From positions 1 through 64,000 of the forward strand of contig CAWDLE010000006.1 of assembly GCA_963803085.1 (NCBI GenBank): a DNA stretch of 64,000 bases, in the 5' to 3' direction. This DNA comes from JACVRW01 sp963803085 (GTDB lineage Bacteria; Actinomycetota; Thermoleophilia; Solirubrobacterales; Thermoleophilaceae). Below the pieces are notes generated by a model that saw only the letters and a list, made by a program, of their open reading frames with translations, was not told the DNA's origin and searched no databases. Below are positions 17,510-25,372 of this stretch, in pieces. A program made the position numbers and the translations under genes. The first letter of the stretch is position 1; every line of letters starts with the position of its first letter.

Positions 17510-18670
17510 CTAGCCCGGGCAGCACCAGCCGGCCAGGCGCGGGAAGCCGCCGGCGGCACCAAGCTCGGCGGTCACGCCGCTCAGCGCCCTGCGCACGTGG
17601 CCGTTCGGGCCGAGCAGCAGCCACTGGTCGGCGTCGCGCCAGGCGAGCAGCAGGCGGCGGCCGTCGCGCGACCAGGCGAGGCCATCCACGTCGCCCTGGA
17701 AGAGCTGCTTCGGCGAGCCTGTGGCTGCCAGTGGGACGTCGAGCACGCGCGTGCCGCTCGCGCCCGCCACCACCACGGCCGCCCGTCTACCCGAGGGATG
17801 CAGCGCGATCTGGCGGGCACGGCCCGGAAGCTCCACGGTGCGTAGGACGCGACCGTTTGCGTCGAGCAGCGTGACCGCCCGGGCCGAAAGGGCCGCGAGG
17901 CGCCGACCGTCGCGTGACCAGGCGAGCTGCCGCATCCGCCCGAGCTCCGCGCTCGTGGCGGCCCGCCAGAGCGTCGCGCGGGCGTCCACGTCCACAGCCT
18001 CGAGCCCGCCACGCTCGCGCGCGTAGACGAGCACGTGGCCGGCGTTCGGTCGCCATGCCGGGGTCACGGGCGCGGCGTGGCTGCGCAGCGGTCCGTCGCC
18101 CGTGCCGTCGCCGGCCACGGTCCGCAGAGCGCCGCGCTCGAGGTACGCCACCACGAAACCGTCGCCAGTGCTCCACGCGGGGTGATGGACGCGCCCGGGC
18201 CTCGTGACCGACCACTGCTGGGTCCTCCCGGCCGCACTCACAGCGACCAGTCGCCGACCGTCAACTCCCACCACGTTCAAGCCGTGCGGTGACCAGCCCG
18301 CGTCGGAGAACGAGCCGAGCCTGCGGGATCCGTCGGCATGCACGGCGTAGGCGCCGGAGCGGGAGATGGCGAGCACGGACGCTCCCTGCGGAAGGCCCGC
18401 GAAGGCCGGCCGCGCCGACTCGCCCCGGTCCGCGAAGCGATCGCCGATCCAGTCGCCCACCTCGGCGCCCGCGGGCGTGAGCGCCGCGACGAGGCCCACG
18501 CACAGGGCCGCCGCCACGAGCGCGAGCCGGAGCGCCATGCGCCGCGGCCGCCGCGAGCGTCGTGCGGGCGTCTGCGCCGCGAGCGCCGCCTCCACGACGG
18601 ACCAGCTGCGCGCGGCCGCCTCGGCCTCGCCCGGCAGCGGCTGCTCGCGGATGCGATCGCGCACGGTCAC
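17510..18670 (-). CDS. Membrane-anchored beta-propeller protein, probable anti-sigma factor
   Basis: 386 residues: a cytosolic N-terminus of about 45 residues, one membrane helix (LRLALVAAALCVGLVAAL), then an exported repeat domain with recurrent WSRDGRRLA, WRPNAGHVL and HPSGRRAAV blades, a WD40/TolB-like propeller. It starts in a GTGA overlap with the ECF sigma factor gene, the usual place for a cognate anti-sigma factor. No classic zinc anti-sigma HxxxCxxC motif is visible in the N-terminus. The anti-sigma role is inferred from position and topology. The C-terminus ends in GWCCPG. Confidence 0.72.
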   Translation of the reverse strand: MTVRDRIREQPLPGEAEAAARSWSVVEAALAAQTPARRSRRPRRMALRLALVAAALCVGLVAALTPAGAEVGDWIGDRFADRGESARPAFAGLPQGASVLAISRSGAYAVHADGSRRLGSFSDAGWSPHGLNVVGVDGRRLVAVSAAGRTQQWSVTRPGRVHHPAWSTGDGFVVAYLERGALRTVAGDGTGDGPLRSHAAPVTPAWRPNAGHVLVYARERGGLEAVDVDARATLWRAATSAELGRMRQLAWSRDGRRLAALSARAVTLLDANGRVLRTVELPGRARQIALHPSGRRAAVVVAGASGTRVLDVPLAATGSPKQLFQGDVDGLAWSRDGRRLLLAWRDADQWLLLGPNGHVRRALSGVTAELGAAGGFPRLAGWCCPG

Positions 18671-19305
18671 TGCTCGAGCACCTCACCGAGCTGGTCGAGC
18701 GCCCGGCGCAGGCGCGAGTTCACGGTCCCGCGCGGCATGTCGAGCGCGCGGGCGATCTCGCCCGGCGTGTAGTCGAACAGGAAGCGCAGCGCGACGACGG
18801 CGCGGTGCTCGGGGCTCAGCTCGCGCATGGCGGCCACCACATCGTCGGACAGCGGCGCGCCGGGCGGATCGGCCGGTGCCTCGGCGGAGTCGGCGGCTGC
18901 CGCGTCCACCTCGCGGCGCAGCGAGCGCGAGCGCGTCACGTCGATGGCGCGGTTCACCACGATCCGGTGCATCCACGGGCCGAAGGGGCGACGCCGGTCG
19001 AAACGGTCGATCGCCCGGATCGCGGCGAGGAAGGCCTCCTGCGCGATGTCCTCCGCGGCCGCGGCATCGTGGACAACGAGATAGGCGGCCCGGTACGCGC
19101 GCGGCCACTCGCGCCTGAACAGCTCCTCGAGCGCCTCCGCCGAGCCGCGCTGCACATCGCGGACGAGGCGCCGCTCCCGCAGCCGTTCGACCGCGTCACC
19201 ACCACCCGCCCGCGCAAGCAGCGACGAGCGGCCCGCAACAGCGGGCACGAAGGCCGCTGGCCCGTCGCCGGTCATGGCTGCAGCAGAGCTTCTCACGCGA
19301 GGCAC
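18667..19305 (-). CDS. ECF RNA polymerase sigma factor
   Basis: Up to 212 residues. Region 2 includes EELFRREWPRAYRAAYLVV, the core-binding AAEDIAQEAFLAAIRAID and the -10-reading segment FGPWMHRIVVNRAID; region 4 has FDYTPGEIARALDMPRGTVN and RLRRALDQL. The linker is Ala/Asp-rich. Starts at 19305 (GTG) and 19275 (ATG) are both possible; neither has a clear Shine-Dalgarno. Followed in overlap by the propeller-type membrane protein. Likely controls its own operon plus envelope genes elsewhere. A palindromic repeat lies just upstream. Confidence 0.92.
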   Translation of the reverse strand: MPRVRSSAAAMTGDGPAAFVPAVAGRSSLLARAGGGDAVERLRERRLVRDVQRGSAEALEELFRREWPRAYRAAYLVVHDAAAAEDIAQEAFLAAIRAIDRFDRRRPFGPWMHRIVVNRAIDVTRSRSLRREVDAAAADSAEAPADPPGAPLSDDVVAAMRELSPEHRAVVALRFLFDYTPGEIARALDMPRGTVNSRLRRALDQLGEVLEQ

Positions 19306-19340
19306 CCGTCTAGATACGGCCCCGCACGCCCCAGAGGTCC

Positions 19341-19373
19341 CAACCCTGAAGGGGTCTGACCCCTTGAGGGTTG
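19341..19373. repeat. Palindromic repeat copy 2
   Basis: CAACCCTGAAGGGGTC / T / GACCCCTTGAGGGTTG, arms matching except one base pair. Same family as 3684-3716 and 20251-20281. Lies between the sigma factor start and the 3' end of alkA. Confidence 0.92.
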
Positions 19374-19392
19374 GACGCTGGAGGTAGCCGCG

Positions 19393-20049
19393 CTATAGCT
19401 GCTCGCGCGATCCTTCGTCGTACGCGGACGCGAACAGGTAGCTCACCGCGAGGCTCCGATACGGTCGCCAGCGCTCCGCGACCTCGACCATCTCGTCCTC
19501 CGTCGGGAGGTGGTCGAAGCCGTACGCGCGCTCGACCGCGCGCCGTAATGCGAGGTCGCCGGAGAGGAGCACGTCGGGCCGATCGAGTGCCACGATCAGG
19601 AAGCCGTGCGCCGTCCACGGCCCGATTCCCGGCACCTCGGTCAGGGCCGCCTCGACCTCGTCGTCCGTCATCCGCGACAGTGCCTCGTCGCTCAGGCGCC
19701 CGTCGACGAAGCGCTCCGCGAGCTCGCGCAGCGTCGCAGCCTTTCGATTCGACATGCCGCTGGCGCGGAGCTCCTGCGGGTCAGTCGCGAGGAGCTCAGC
19801 CGGTGACGGCAGACGTCCTTCGAAACGTTCCTCGAGCCGGGACAGGATCGCCCGTGTCGCACTGACGGACAGCTGCTGGCCGAGCACCTGGAATACGAGC
19901 GTTCCGAATGCATCGAGCGGCGGAAGCTCGTCGAGCCATGCGCGCGGATGGAAGTCCGGATGCGCATCGATCACGCGCGCGAGAACCGGATCGGCGTTCC
20001 CGAGAAACTTCAGAGCCTTGGGGTCGGCGACACTTACCGGTTCGGTCAT
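19393..20049 (-). CDS. alkA: DNA-3-methyladenine glycosylase II (AlkA-type)
   Basis: 218-residue base-excision repair glycosylase of the HhH-GPD fold, removing alkylated purines. The helix-hairpin-helix is LTEVPGIGPWTAHGFLIVAL, followed by the catalytic Asp in LLSGDLALRRAVERAYG. QQLSVSATRAILSRLEERF is the usual N-terminal helix pair. ATG 20049 overlaps the stop of a small upstream ORF. No AraC/Ada domain is fused. The gene and its small neighbour are bracketed by two copies of the palindromic repeat and look slightly less GC-rich than flanking genes. Confidence 0.88.
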   Translation of the reverse strand: MTEPVSVADPKALKFLGNADPVLARVIDAHPDFHPRAWLDELPPLDAFGTLVFQVLGQQLSVSATRAILSRLEERFEGRLPSPAELLATDPQELRASGMSNRKAATLRELAERFVDGRLSDEALSRMTDDEVEAALTEVPGIGPWTAHGFLIVALDRPDVLLSGDLALRRAVERAYGFDHLPTEDEMVEVAERWRPYRSLAVSYLFASAYDEGSREQL

Positions 20050-20252
20050 TGCTGGAGCAAGCGTTCGGTGAGCACAATCTGAAGGACTTCCTCCACCGTG
20101 TCCAGCCGAGCCCAGTCGATCACCACCAGCCCCGCGTTCTGCGGCGTGATGAGATGGTCGGCGATCGGGTTGCGTGTCGCAAGCTCGACGTGAAGTCCCG
20201 CACGCAGCTTGCGCGCCGAAAGCTCTAGGACGCGGAGAACCAGCCCCGCCAA
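20046..20252 (-). CDS. Small unknown ORF upstream of alkA
   Basis: 68 codons. It ends in an ATGA overlap with alkA, which favours a real coupled gene; it starts at the edge of palindromic repeat copy 3. The sequence (ELATRNPIADHLITPQNAGL, then VVIDWARLDTVEEVLQIVL) resembles a folded alpha/beta fragment but no family I can name. It could be the remnant of a longer gene cut by the repeat. Confidence 0.35.
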   Translation of the reverse strand: MAGLVLRVLELSARKLRAGLHVELATRNPIADHLITPQNAGLVVIDWARLDTVEEVLQIVLTERLLQQ

Positions 20253-20281
20253 CCCTCAAGGGGTCAGACCCCTTGAGGGTT
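20251..20281. repeat. Palindromic repeat copy 3
   Basis: Perfect 15-base arms around one A: AACCCTCAAGGGGTC / A / GACCCCTTGAGGGTT. Intergenic, directly before the TATGGT hexamer of the next gene. Third member of the dispersed family. Confidence 0.93.
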
Positions 20282-20298
20282 TGACGTATGGTCCGCTC

Positions 20299-21054
20299 GT
20301 GCCCTGGGAGGAGTCGCATTCGCCGACGTTCTCGGCTCGCCATGACTCGTCGCAGCGAGCCGAGGCCGCCGCCGTGCTCGAGTCGCTCGAGGCGTTCCGG
20401 GGGGAGGTGGCGGGGCTGTTCGAGCACGTGCCCGGCGACATCGCTGTGGTGCTTCACCCGCGCGCCGCCGCGCTCGCTCTCGCGCATCCCTGGCTTCCGC
20501 TCGCGCGCAGCGTCGCGGCGCCCGCCAGTCGCCGCTACTTCGCGGGCTGGTTCACCGAGACGGACATCCACGTGCTCTCCTCCCCCGCGCTCGAGCGGCG
20601 CGCCTCGAAGGTCCCGGGCTCGCGGGAGGCTCTGCTCCTGTCGCCGCTCCACGAGTACTCCCACCTGGTGATCGGGGCGAACAATCCCGACCTGCCGCCG
20701 CCGTTCTCGCCCGCCGCGTTCAGGCGCTACGTGCGCTGGGCCTGGCTGTGCGAGGGAGGCGCCGTCTGGCTGTCCGGTCAAACCCCCTACCTGCGAGCGG
20801 CGGTCATGCGCCGGCTGCGCGAGGGCGGGCGGCCGGAGTTCCCGCCATCGGCTCGCGACGCCATGCTGCTCGGCGGCACCATCTTCAGCATGCTCGAGCG
20901 CGAGGGCGGCCCGGCCGCCGCGGTGGCGCTCGCCATGAGCGCGCTGGACGAGCGCGGGGCCCGCGCGGTGCTCGTGGACGTGTTCGGGCGCCCGCTGGCG
21001 GGCGTGGAGCGCGACTGGCGCGCGGAGCTCGACTCCCTCTCAGCCGCTGCCTGA
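20299..21054 (+). CDS. HExxH zincin-like protein
   Basis: 251 residues. HEYSH at residues 118-122 is a metallopeptidase HExxH helix, and CEGGAVWLSG about 30 residues later offers the third ligand (E152) in the pattern of M1/MA-clan gluzincins. No signal peptide is visible, so it is probably cytosolic. GTG 20299 is chosen because TATGGT ends 6 bases before it and because upstream codons run through the palindromic repeat. Substrate unknown; it is short for an M1 aminopeptidase. Its end overlaps the convergent diguanylate cyclase gene by 15 bases. Confidence 0.72.
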   Translation: MPWEESHSPTFSARHDSSQRAEAAAVLESLEAFRGEVAGLFEHVPGDIAVVLHPRAAALALAHPWLPLARSVAAPASRRYFAGWFTETDIHVLSSPALERRASKVPGSREALLLSPLHEYSHLVIGANNPDLPPPFSPAAFRRYVRWAWLCEGGAVWLSGQTPYLRAAVMRRLREGGRPEFPPSARDAMLLGGTIFSMLEREGGPAAAVALAMSALDERGARAVLVDVFGRPLAGVERDWRAELDSLSAAA

Positions 21055-22047
21055 CGACGCATCGTTTGGGCGGGCGCCGCCCCACGCGGCCCCACCCTCC
21101 GCGGCCGCGGGCAGAGCGGACGCCTGTACCGCGGTGCCGCGCAGGCCCGAGTGCTTGCCGTGGAGCAGCGCGCGGTCCGCGCGGCCGATCAGCTCGGAGG
21201 GCGAGTCCCCGGTCCGCCACTCGGCCACACCGGCCGTGGCGGCCGTGGCATCTCCGGCCGCGCCGAGCGTGCCGAGCGCGCGTTCGATCGCCTCCACCCC
21301 GCGCCGCGCGACCTCGGTGGCCGTGGCCTCGTCGGCGTCCATCGCGATCACCGCGAACTCGTCGCCGCCGTAGCGCGCCACGAGGTCGTAGGCGCGCACG
21401 CTCTCCCGCAGGGACTCACCCACCTGTCTCAGCACCTCGTCGCCCGCGAGGTGGCCGTGCCGTTCGTTCACCTGCTTGAACTCGTCGAGATCGACGATCA
21501 CGAGCGAGAGCGCGTGACCCTTGCGCCGGCAGCGCTCGATCTCCCGGCCGAGAGCGTCGTGCATCGCCGAGTGGTTGAGGCAGCCCGTCAGGGCATCGGT
21601 GCGAGCCGCGAGCGCAAGGCCAGCGTGCGCGCTGGCGTTTCGGCAGGCCGCGGCCGCCAGCTCTCCGAACGCGTCAAGCAGCTCCAGGTCGTCCTTCGAA
21701 ACGGCCTCATCCCGCTCGAAGCCCACGGCAAGGACACCGCGCAGCCGGCCATCCCAGCGCAGCGGAATCGCGGCGGCGCCGTCCCCTGCCAGCGCCTCGT
21801 CGCGCTCCGCGACCTCACCCACCAGTCCCTTGCCCAGCTCCACCCGCTCCCCGATCCGCTCGGCGGGCCGGCCGTAGGCGGCCTCGGTCCGCAGTCCGTC
21901 AGCCGTACTCCCGAGGAACACGCTCGCGGTTTCCGCGCCGAGCAGAAGAGCCGCCTCCTCGCACACGCGCAGCGATACCTGGCTCGGGTCCAGGCTCTGG
22001 TTCAGGTGGCGCACCGCATTCAGGAGGCGCGACGCGCTCTCCGCCAC
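21040..22047 (-). CDS. GAF-GGDEF diguanylate cyclase
   Basis: 335 residues: a GAF-like sensor (about 15-140) and a GGDEF domain (about 150-310) that makes cyclic di-GMP from two GTP. The active site reads YGGDEFAVI, and RAYD five residues before it is a complete RxxD inhibitory site, so product feedback is expected. No membrane segment, so the sensed signal is probably cytosolic. The GTG lies two bases after the stop of an acyl-CoA dehydrogenase gene, making it the third gene of that operon, an uncommon partnership. Confidence 0.92.
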   Translation of the reverse strand: MAESASRLLNAVRHLNQSLDPSQVSLRVCEEAALLLGAETASVFLGSTADGLRTEAAYGRPAERIGERVELGKGLVGEVAERDEALAGDGAAAIPLRWDGRLRGVLAVGFERDEAVSKDDLELLDAFGELAAAACRNASAHAGLALAARTDALTGCLNHSAMHDALGREIERCRRKGHALSLVIVDLDEFKQVNERHGHLAGDEVLRQVGESLRESVRAYDLVARYGGDEFAVIAMDADEATATEVARRGVEAIERALGTLGAAGDATAATAGVAEWRTGDSPSELIGRADRALLHGKHSGLRGTAVQASALPAAAEGGAAWGGARPNDASSGSG

Positions 22048-22049
22048 GG

Positions 22050-23198
22050 CTAGAGCCCGAGCGTCTTCGCGATGATGTTCTTCTGGATCTCGGAGGTGCC
22101 GCCGTAGATGGTGGTCACCACCGCGGTGCGCAGGTGACGCTCCATCGGGTACTCCGTGGCATATCCGTATCCGCCCATGATCTGGACTCCCTCGAGCGCC
22201 ACGCGCTTCGCCAGCTCAGTGGCGGCCAGCTTCGCCATCGACGCCTCCTGAGGAAGCATCCGGCTCGGGTCGTCGTCGGTGAGCGAAGCGACCCAGCGCA
22301 CCAGCAGCCGCACCTGGGCAATCTCCGTCGCCATCTCCGCGAACCTGTGCGAGAGCGCCTGGAAGGAGCCGATCGGCCGGCCGAACTGGCGACGCTCCTT
22401 CGCGTAGGCGAGCGCGTCGTCGAACGCGCGCTGCGCCAGTCCGAGCGAGGTCGCGGCCAGGATGGTGCGCTCGTAGTTGAGGCCCGCCATCAGCTGAGTC
22501 CAGCCTCCGCCCTCGCTTCCGAGCAGCGCCTCCTCGGGCACGCGCACGCCATCGAGGTGGATCTCGTTCGTCTCCTCGCCACCGAGCGTCGGGATAGGCG
22601 TGATGGTCATGCCGGGAGCGTCGCGCGGCACGAGGATCATCGACATGTCCTCGTGGCGCTCGCCCTCGCCGGTGCGGCACACGATCAGGATGTGGCTCGC
22701 CTTGTGGGCGTACGAGCACCACATCTTCGCGCCGTTCAGCACCCACTCCCCATCCTCGAGACGCGCGCGCGTCTTCAGGGCCGCCACGTCGGAGCCGGCG
22801 TCGGGCTCGGACATCGCGATGGCGAGCGTCCCGCCCTTGACCACGCGGCCGAACAGGTCGCGCTTCTGGTCCTCGGTGCCGAAGCGGTTCAGCGCCCCGA
22901 CCACGATCAGCGTGACCCCGTAGGCCGCCACCGGAATCTGACCGCGCGTGAACTCCTCCAGGAACAGCGTCGCGTCGAGGAACGAGCCGCCGGAGCCGCC
23001 GTACTCCTCGGGGATCTGCAGGCCGTACCAGCCGAGCTCGCCCATGCGGGCGGCCACCTCGTCCGAGTGGCCGTCCTCCTCCGGCCGGTCGAACTTCTCG
23101 CGGGAGGCGAAGTCGCGGATCGCCTCGACGAACGCGCGCTGCTCCTCCGACAGCCCGCGGTCGGCTGTGGCGGTGAGCGTGGCGGCAGTGGTGCTCAA
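22050..23198 (-). CDS. Acyl-CoA dehydrogenase
   Basis: 382 residues, FAD-dependent alpha,beta-oxidation of an acyl-CoA. Family segments: YGLQIPEEYGGSGGSFLDA, AIAMSEPDAGSDVAALKT, the YAKERRQFGRPIGSFQAL helix and the C-terminal QIMGGYGYATEYPMER with YGGTSEIQ. The start is TTG 23198 in a TTGA overlap with the preceding acyl-CoA dehydrogenase gene; the next in-frame ATG would remove the N-terminal helix domain. Two adjacent family members probably act together or as a hetero-oligomer. Chain-length specificity is not visible. Confidence 0.9.
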   Translation of the reverse strand: MSTTAATLTATADRGLSEEQRAFVEAIRDFASREKFDRPEEDGHSDEVAARMGELGWYGLQIPEEYGGSGGSFLDATLFLEEFTRGQIPVAAYGVTLIVVGALNRFGTEDQKRDLFGRVVKGGTLAIAMSEPDAGSDVAALKTRARLEDGEWVLNGAKMWCSYAHKASHILIVCRTGEGERHEDMSMILVPRDAPGMTITPIPTLGGEETNEIHLDGVRVPEEALLGSEGGGWTQLMAGLNYERTILAATSLGLAQRAFDDALAYAKERRQFGRPIGSFQALSHRFAEMATEIAQVRLLVRWVASLTDDDPSRMLPQEASMAKLAATELAKRVALEGVQIMGGYGYATEYPMERHLRTAVVTTIYGGTSEIQKNIIAKTLGL

Positions 23199-24415
23199 GC
23201 CTCGACCCGCTCCCGCGGCTTGAAGCGGTTCAGCTCGCGCAGCGCGATCACCATCTTGTGCACCTCGTCCGGCCCGTCGGCGATCCGCAGCCAGCGGCCC
23301 TGACGCCATGCAGCCGCGAGCGGCGTGTCGTCGGACATGCCGAGCGCTCCGTGCACCTGCATCGCACGGTCGAGCACCCGCTGGTGCATCTGCGCGGCGA
23401 TCACCTTGATCATCGAGATGTCCTGGCGCGCCGCTCGCTTGCCCTCGGTGTCCATCCGCCAAGCGGCGTGCAGCACCATCCAGCGCGCCGAGTCGATCTC
23501 CATGCGCGACTTGGCGATGAAGTCCTGCACGAACTGCTTCTCCGCGAGCGGTCCGCCGAACGCGTGGCGGTCGTGCGCCCGCCGGCACATCAGCTCGAAG
23601 GCGCGCTCCGCCGACCCGATCGCACGCATGCAGTGGTGGATGCGCCCCGGGCCGAGCCGGTCCTGCGCGATCGCAAAGCCGCCGCCGCGCTCGCCCAGCA
23701 GGCTCGAGGCCGGCACGCGGCAGTCCTCGTAGCGGACCTCCCAGTGGCCGGGACCCTCGTCGTGCCCCATCACCGGCACGGGCCGCACGCCCTCGAAGCC
23801 GGGCGTGTCCACCGGCACCAGGATCATGCTCGCGCGCTTGTGCGGCGGCGCGTCGGGGTCGGTCACGACCATGGCGATCGCGAGCGCGGCGCCGTTGTAG
23901 CCCGAGGTGAACCACTTGTGGCCGTTGATGACCCACTCTTCGCCGTCGAGCTCGGCTCGGGACATCAGGCCGGTCGGGTCGGAGCCCGCGGTCTCGGGCT
24001 CGGTCATCGAGAAGCAGGAGCGGATCTCGCCGTCGAGCAGCGGCTGGAGCCAGCGCTCCTGCTGCTCGTCGGTGCCGTGCTCGGCGAGGATCTCCATGTT
24101 GCCCGTGTCCGGCGCCGAGCAGTTGAAGACCATCGGCGCGACGCCGCTGCGGCCCATCAGCTCGCAGAGCATCCCGTACTCCCAGTTGGTGAGCCCGGGC
24201 CCGAAGCGGTCGTCCGGCAGGAAGAGGTTCCAGAGGCCCTCGGCCTTGGCGCGCTCGCGCAGATCGACCAGGATCTCGGGGTACGGAACGCCCGGCCGAA
24301 CCTCCTTGTCGAGGGCCTCGACCGCCTCCCGCTCCACGGGATCGACGTGCTCCTCCATGAACTCGCGGATGCGATCCAGGAGCTCGGCGACTCGGTCCGA
24401 CGGTGCGAAATCCAT
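23195..24415 (-). CDS. Acyl-CoA dehydrogenase
   Basis: 406 residues, first gene of the operon. Typical features: FSMTEPETAGSDPTGL, INGHKWFTSGYNGAA, the RIHHCMRAIGSAERAFELMC helix, and VHGALGMSDDTPLA near the active site. It resembles the longer eukaryote-like ACAD10/11-type bacterial enzymes more than short-chain ones; that is an impression. TAGGCT ends 8 bases before the ATG and there is no Shine-Dalgarno, suggesting a leaderless message. Confidence 0.9.
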   Translation of the reverse strand: MDFAPSDRVAELLDRIREFMEEHVDPVEREAVEALDKEVRPGVPYPEILVDLRERAKAEGLWNLFLPDDRFGPGLTNWEYGMLCELMGRSGVAPMVFNCSAPDTGNMEILAEHGTDEQQERWLQPLLDGEIRSCFSMTEPETAGSDPTGLMSRAELDGEEWVINGHKWFTSGYNGAALAIAMVVTDPDAPPHKRASMILVPVDTPGFEGVRPVPVMGHDEGPGHWEVRYEDCRVPASSLLGERGGGFAIAQDRLGPGRIHHCMRAIGSAERAFELMCRRAHDRHAFGGPLAEKQFVQDFIAKSRMEIDSARWMVLHAAWRMDTEGKRAARQDISMIKVIAAQMHQRVLDRAMQVHGALGMSDDTPLAAAWRQGRWLRIADGPDEVHKMVIALRELNRFKPRERVEA

Positions 24416-24423
24416 GGCCGGGG

Positions 24424-24429
24424 AGCCTA
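24424..24429 (-). promoter_or_regulatory. -10-like TAGGCT for the acyl-CoA dehydrogenase operon
   Basis: TAGGCT on the minus strand ends 8 bases before ATG 24415. Part of the recurrent start-proximal hexamer set. Confidence 0.45.
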
Positions 24430-24468
24430 CAGAGCGATGCTGCCCTGGCCCCTGCCCATGCGGAGGCG

Positions 24469-25035
24469 TCAGGCGCCCTGGAAGGCGAGGTAGGCGAGCA
24501 GCGCAGTCGCGGCTCCGCCAAGGGCGACCGCGACCGCCAGCACCAGCGGCCGGGGAGCGCGGCGCTCGCCGGTGGTGGGCGCCATGTCGGCCTCGAGCAG
24601 CACCTCGCGCGCCGTCTCTGCGCCGGCGGAGGGCACGAGCACGTCGCGCGGCCCGGCCGCCAGGAAGTCGGGCACGTCGAACCCGGCCGACCGTCGCAGG
24701 ATGCTCGGCACCCCCCACTCGAGGAGGAGCCCCTGGATCAGCTCGGCCTCGGCCTGGTTGCGCCCGCCGGCCACTCGCACGAGCTCACCCTCGGTGAACG
24801 CCGGGTCGATCTTGCGCGCGCGTCCGTGAGCGTCACTCAGCGGCGCCTCGAGCGGCTCGGCGCCGGAGCGCACGAGCGGCATCCCGCAGCTCGGGCAGAA
24901 GCTCGCGCCGGTGTCGTCCACGCGGCCGCACTCCGGGCAGGCGAGCGGCTCGTCAGCGGTCGAGGACGTCGAGATCCTCCTCCTCCACGCGGCCGTCTGC
25001 GATCCGCCAGACGCGGACCTCGGGCGCATCGGCAT
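24469..25035 (-). CDS. Zinc-ribbon, DUF2007-like membrane protein
   Basis: Core: zinc ribbon CPECGRVDDTGASFCPSCGM (CxxC twice), then an alpha/beta segment AEAELIQGLLLEWGVPSILR to VLVPSAGAETAREVLLEADM matching the DUF2007 signal-transducing-like fold, then a C-terminal membrane helix. The real start is unclear: no ATG/GTG/TTG lies between the zinc ribbon and the end of the JAMM gene, so it either overlaps that gene by up to about 80 bases (ATG 25035 or 25029) or uses a rare codon. Function unknown. Confidence 0.68.
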   Translation of the reverse strand: MPMRPRSASGGSQTAAWRRRISTSSTADEPLACPECGRVDDTGASFCPSCGMPLVRSGAEPLEAPLSDAHGRARKIDPAFTEGELVRVAGGRNQAEAELIQGLLLEWGVPSILRRSAGFDVPDFLAAGPRDVLVPSAGAETAREVLLEADMAPTTGERRAPRPLVLAVAVALGGAATALLAYLAFQGA

Positions 25036-25348
25036 CCGCGAGCGAGATGATCAGGTAGCGCCAGTGCGGGTAGGTCGCCAGGTTGATGTCGGTCTGCGAC
25101 GGCTCGGCCGGGCTGCGCGGATGCGAGTGATAGATCCCGACCTCGAAACCCTCGTCGTCGAGCTCGTTCGCCGCGAACAGGCTCTTGTGATCCAGCTCGT
25201 AGCCGTAGGGCGACTTGCGCGGGTTCTCGGCGCGGAAGACGTCCTCCACGACACCCTCCTTGGCGCTCAGGTAACCGCAGCACTCGTTCGGAGCATCGTC
25301 GCGCGCGTGCGCGATCAGCTCGTCCCAATGTGCACGCGAGATCCTCAC
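24953..25348 (-). CDS. mec: JAMM/MPN metalloprotease, Mec-type
   Basis: 131 residues, single JAB1/MPN domain. The zinc site is complete: E22 (PNECCGYL), then HSHPRSPAEPSQTD with H74, H76, S84 and D87. In Mycobacterium tuberculosis the matching enzyme frees cysteine from the CysO-cysteine adduct. The window also encodes CysM, a CysO-like carrier and a ThiF-type activator, so the same role is likely here, and it could also trim the two extra residues after the CysO Gly-Gly. GTG 25348 is supported by TAGCCT 7 bases ahead. Divergent from a ferritin-like gene. Confidence 0.88.
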   Translation of the reverse strand: MRISRAHWDELIAHARDDAPNECCGYLSAKEGVVEDVFRAENPRKSPYGYELDHKSLFAANELDDEGFEVGIYHSHPRSPAEPSQTDINLATYPHWRYLIISLADADAPEVRVWRIADGRVEEEDLDVLDR

Positions 25349-25355
25349 GAGGTGA

Positions 25356-25365
25356 AGGCTAGTCT
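25356..25365. promoter_or_regulatory. Overlapping divergent -10 hexamers
   Basis: The ten bases AGGCTAGTCT hold TAGTCT on the plus strand (25360-25365) and TAGCCT on the minus strand (25356-25361), sharing the base pair step TA. Each ends exactly 7 bases before its start codon (ATG 25373, GTG 25348). Likely a compact bidirectional leaderless promoter. Confidence 0.6.
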
Positions 25366-25372
25366 GCGCCCG

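Noticed and set aside
22050..24521. 823-codon frame suggesting a double acyl-CoA dehydrogenase
   Set aside because: The first 440 codons are out of frame with the real upstream acyl-CoA dehydrogenase gene; the two genes are separate and coupled by TTGA.
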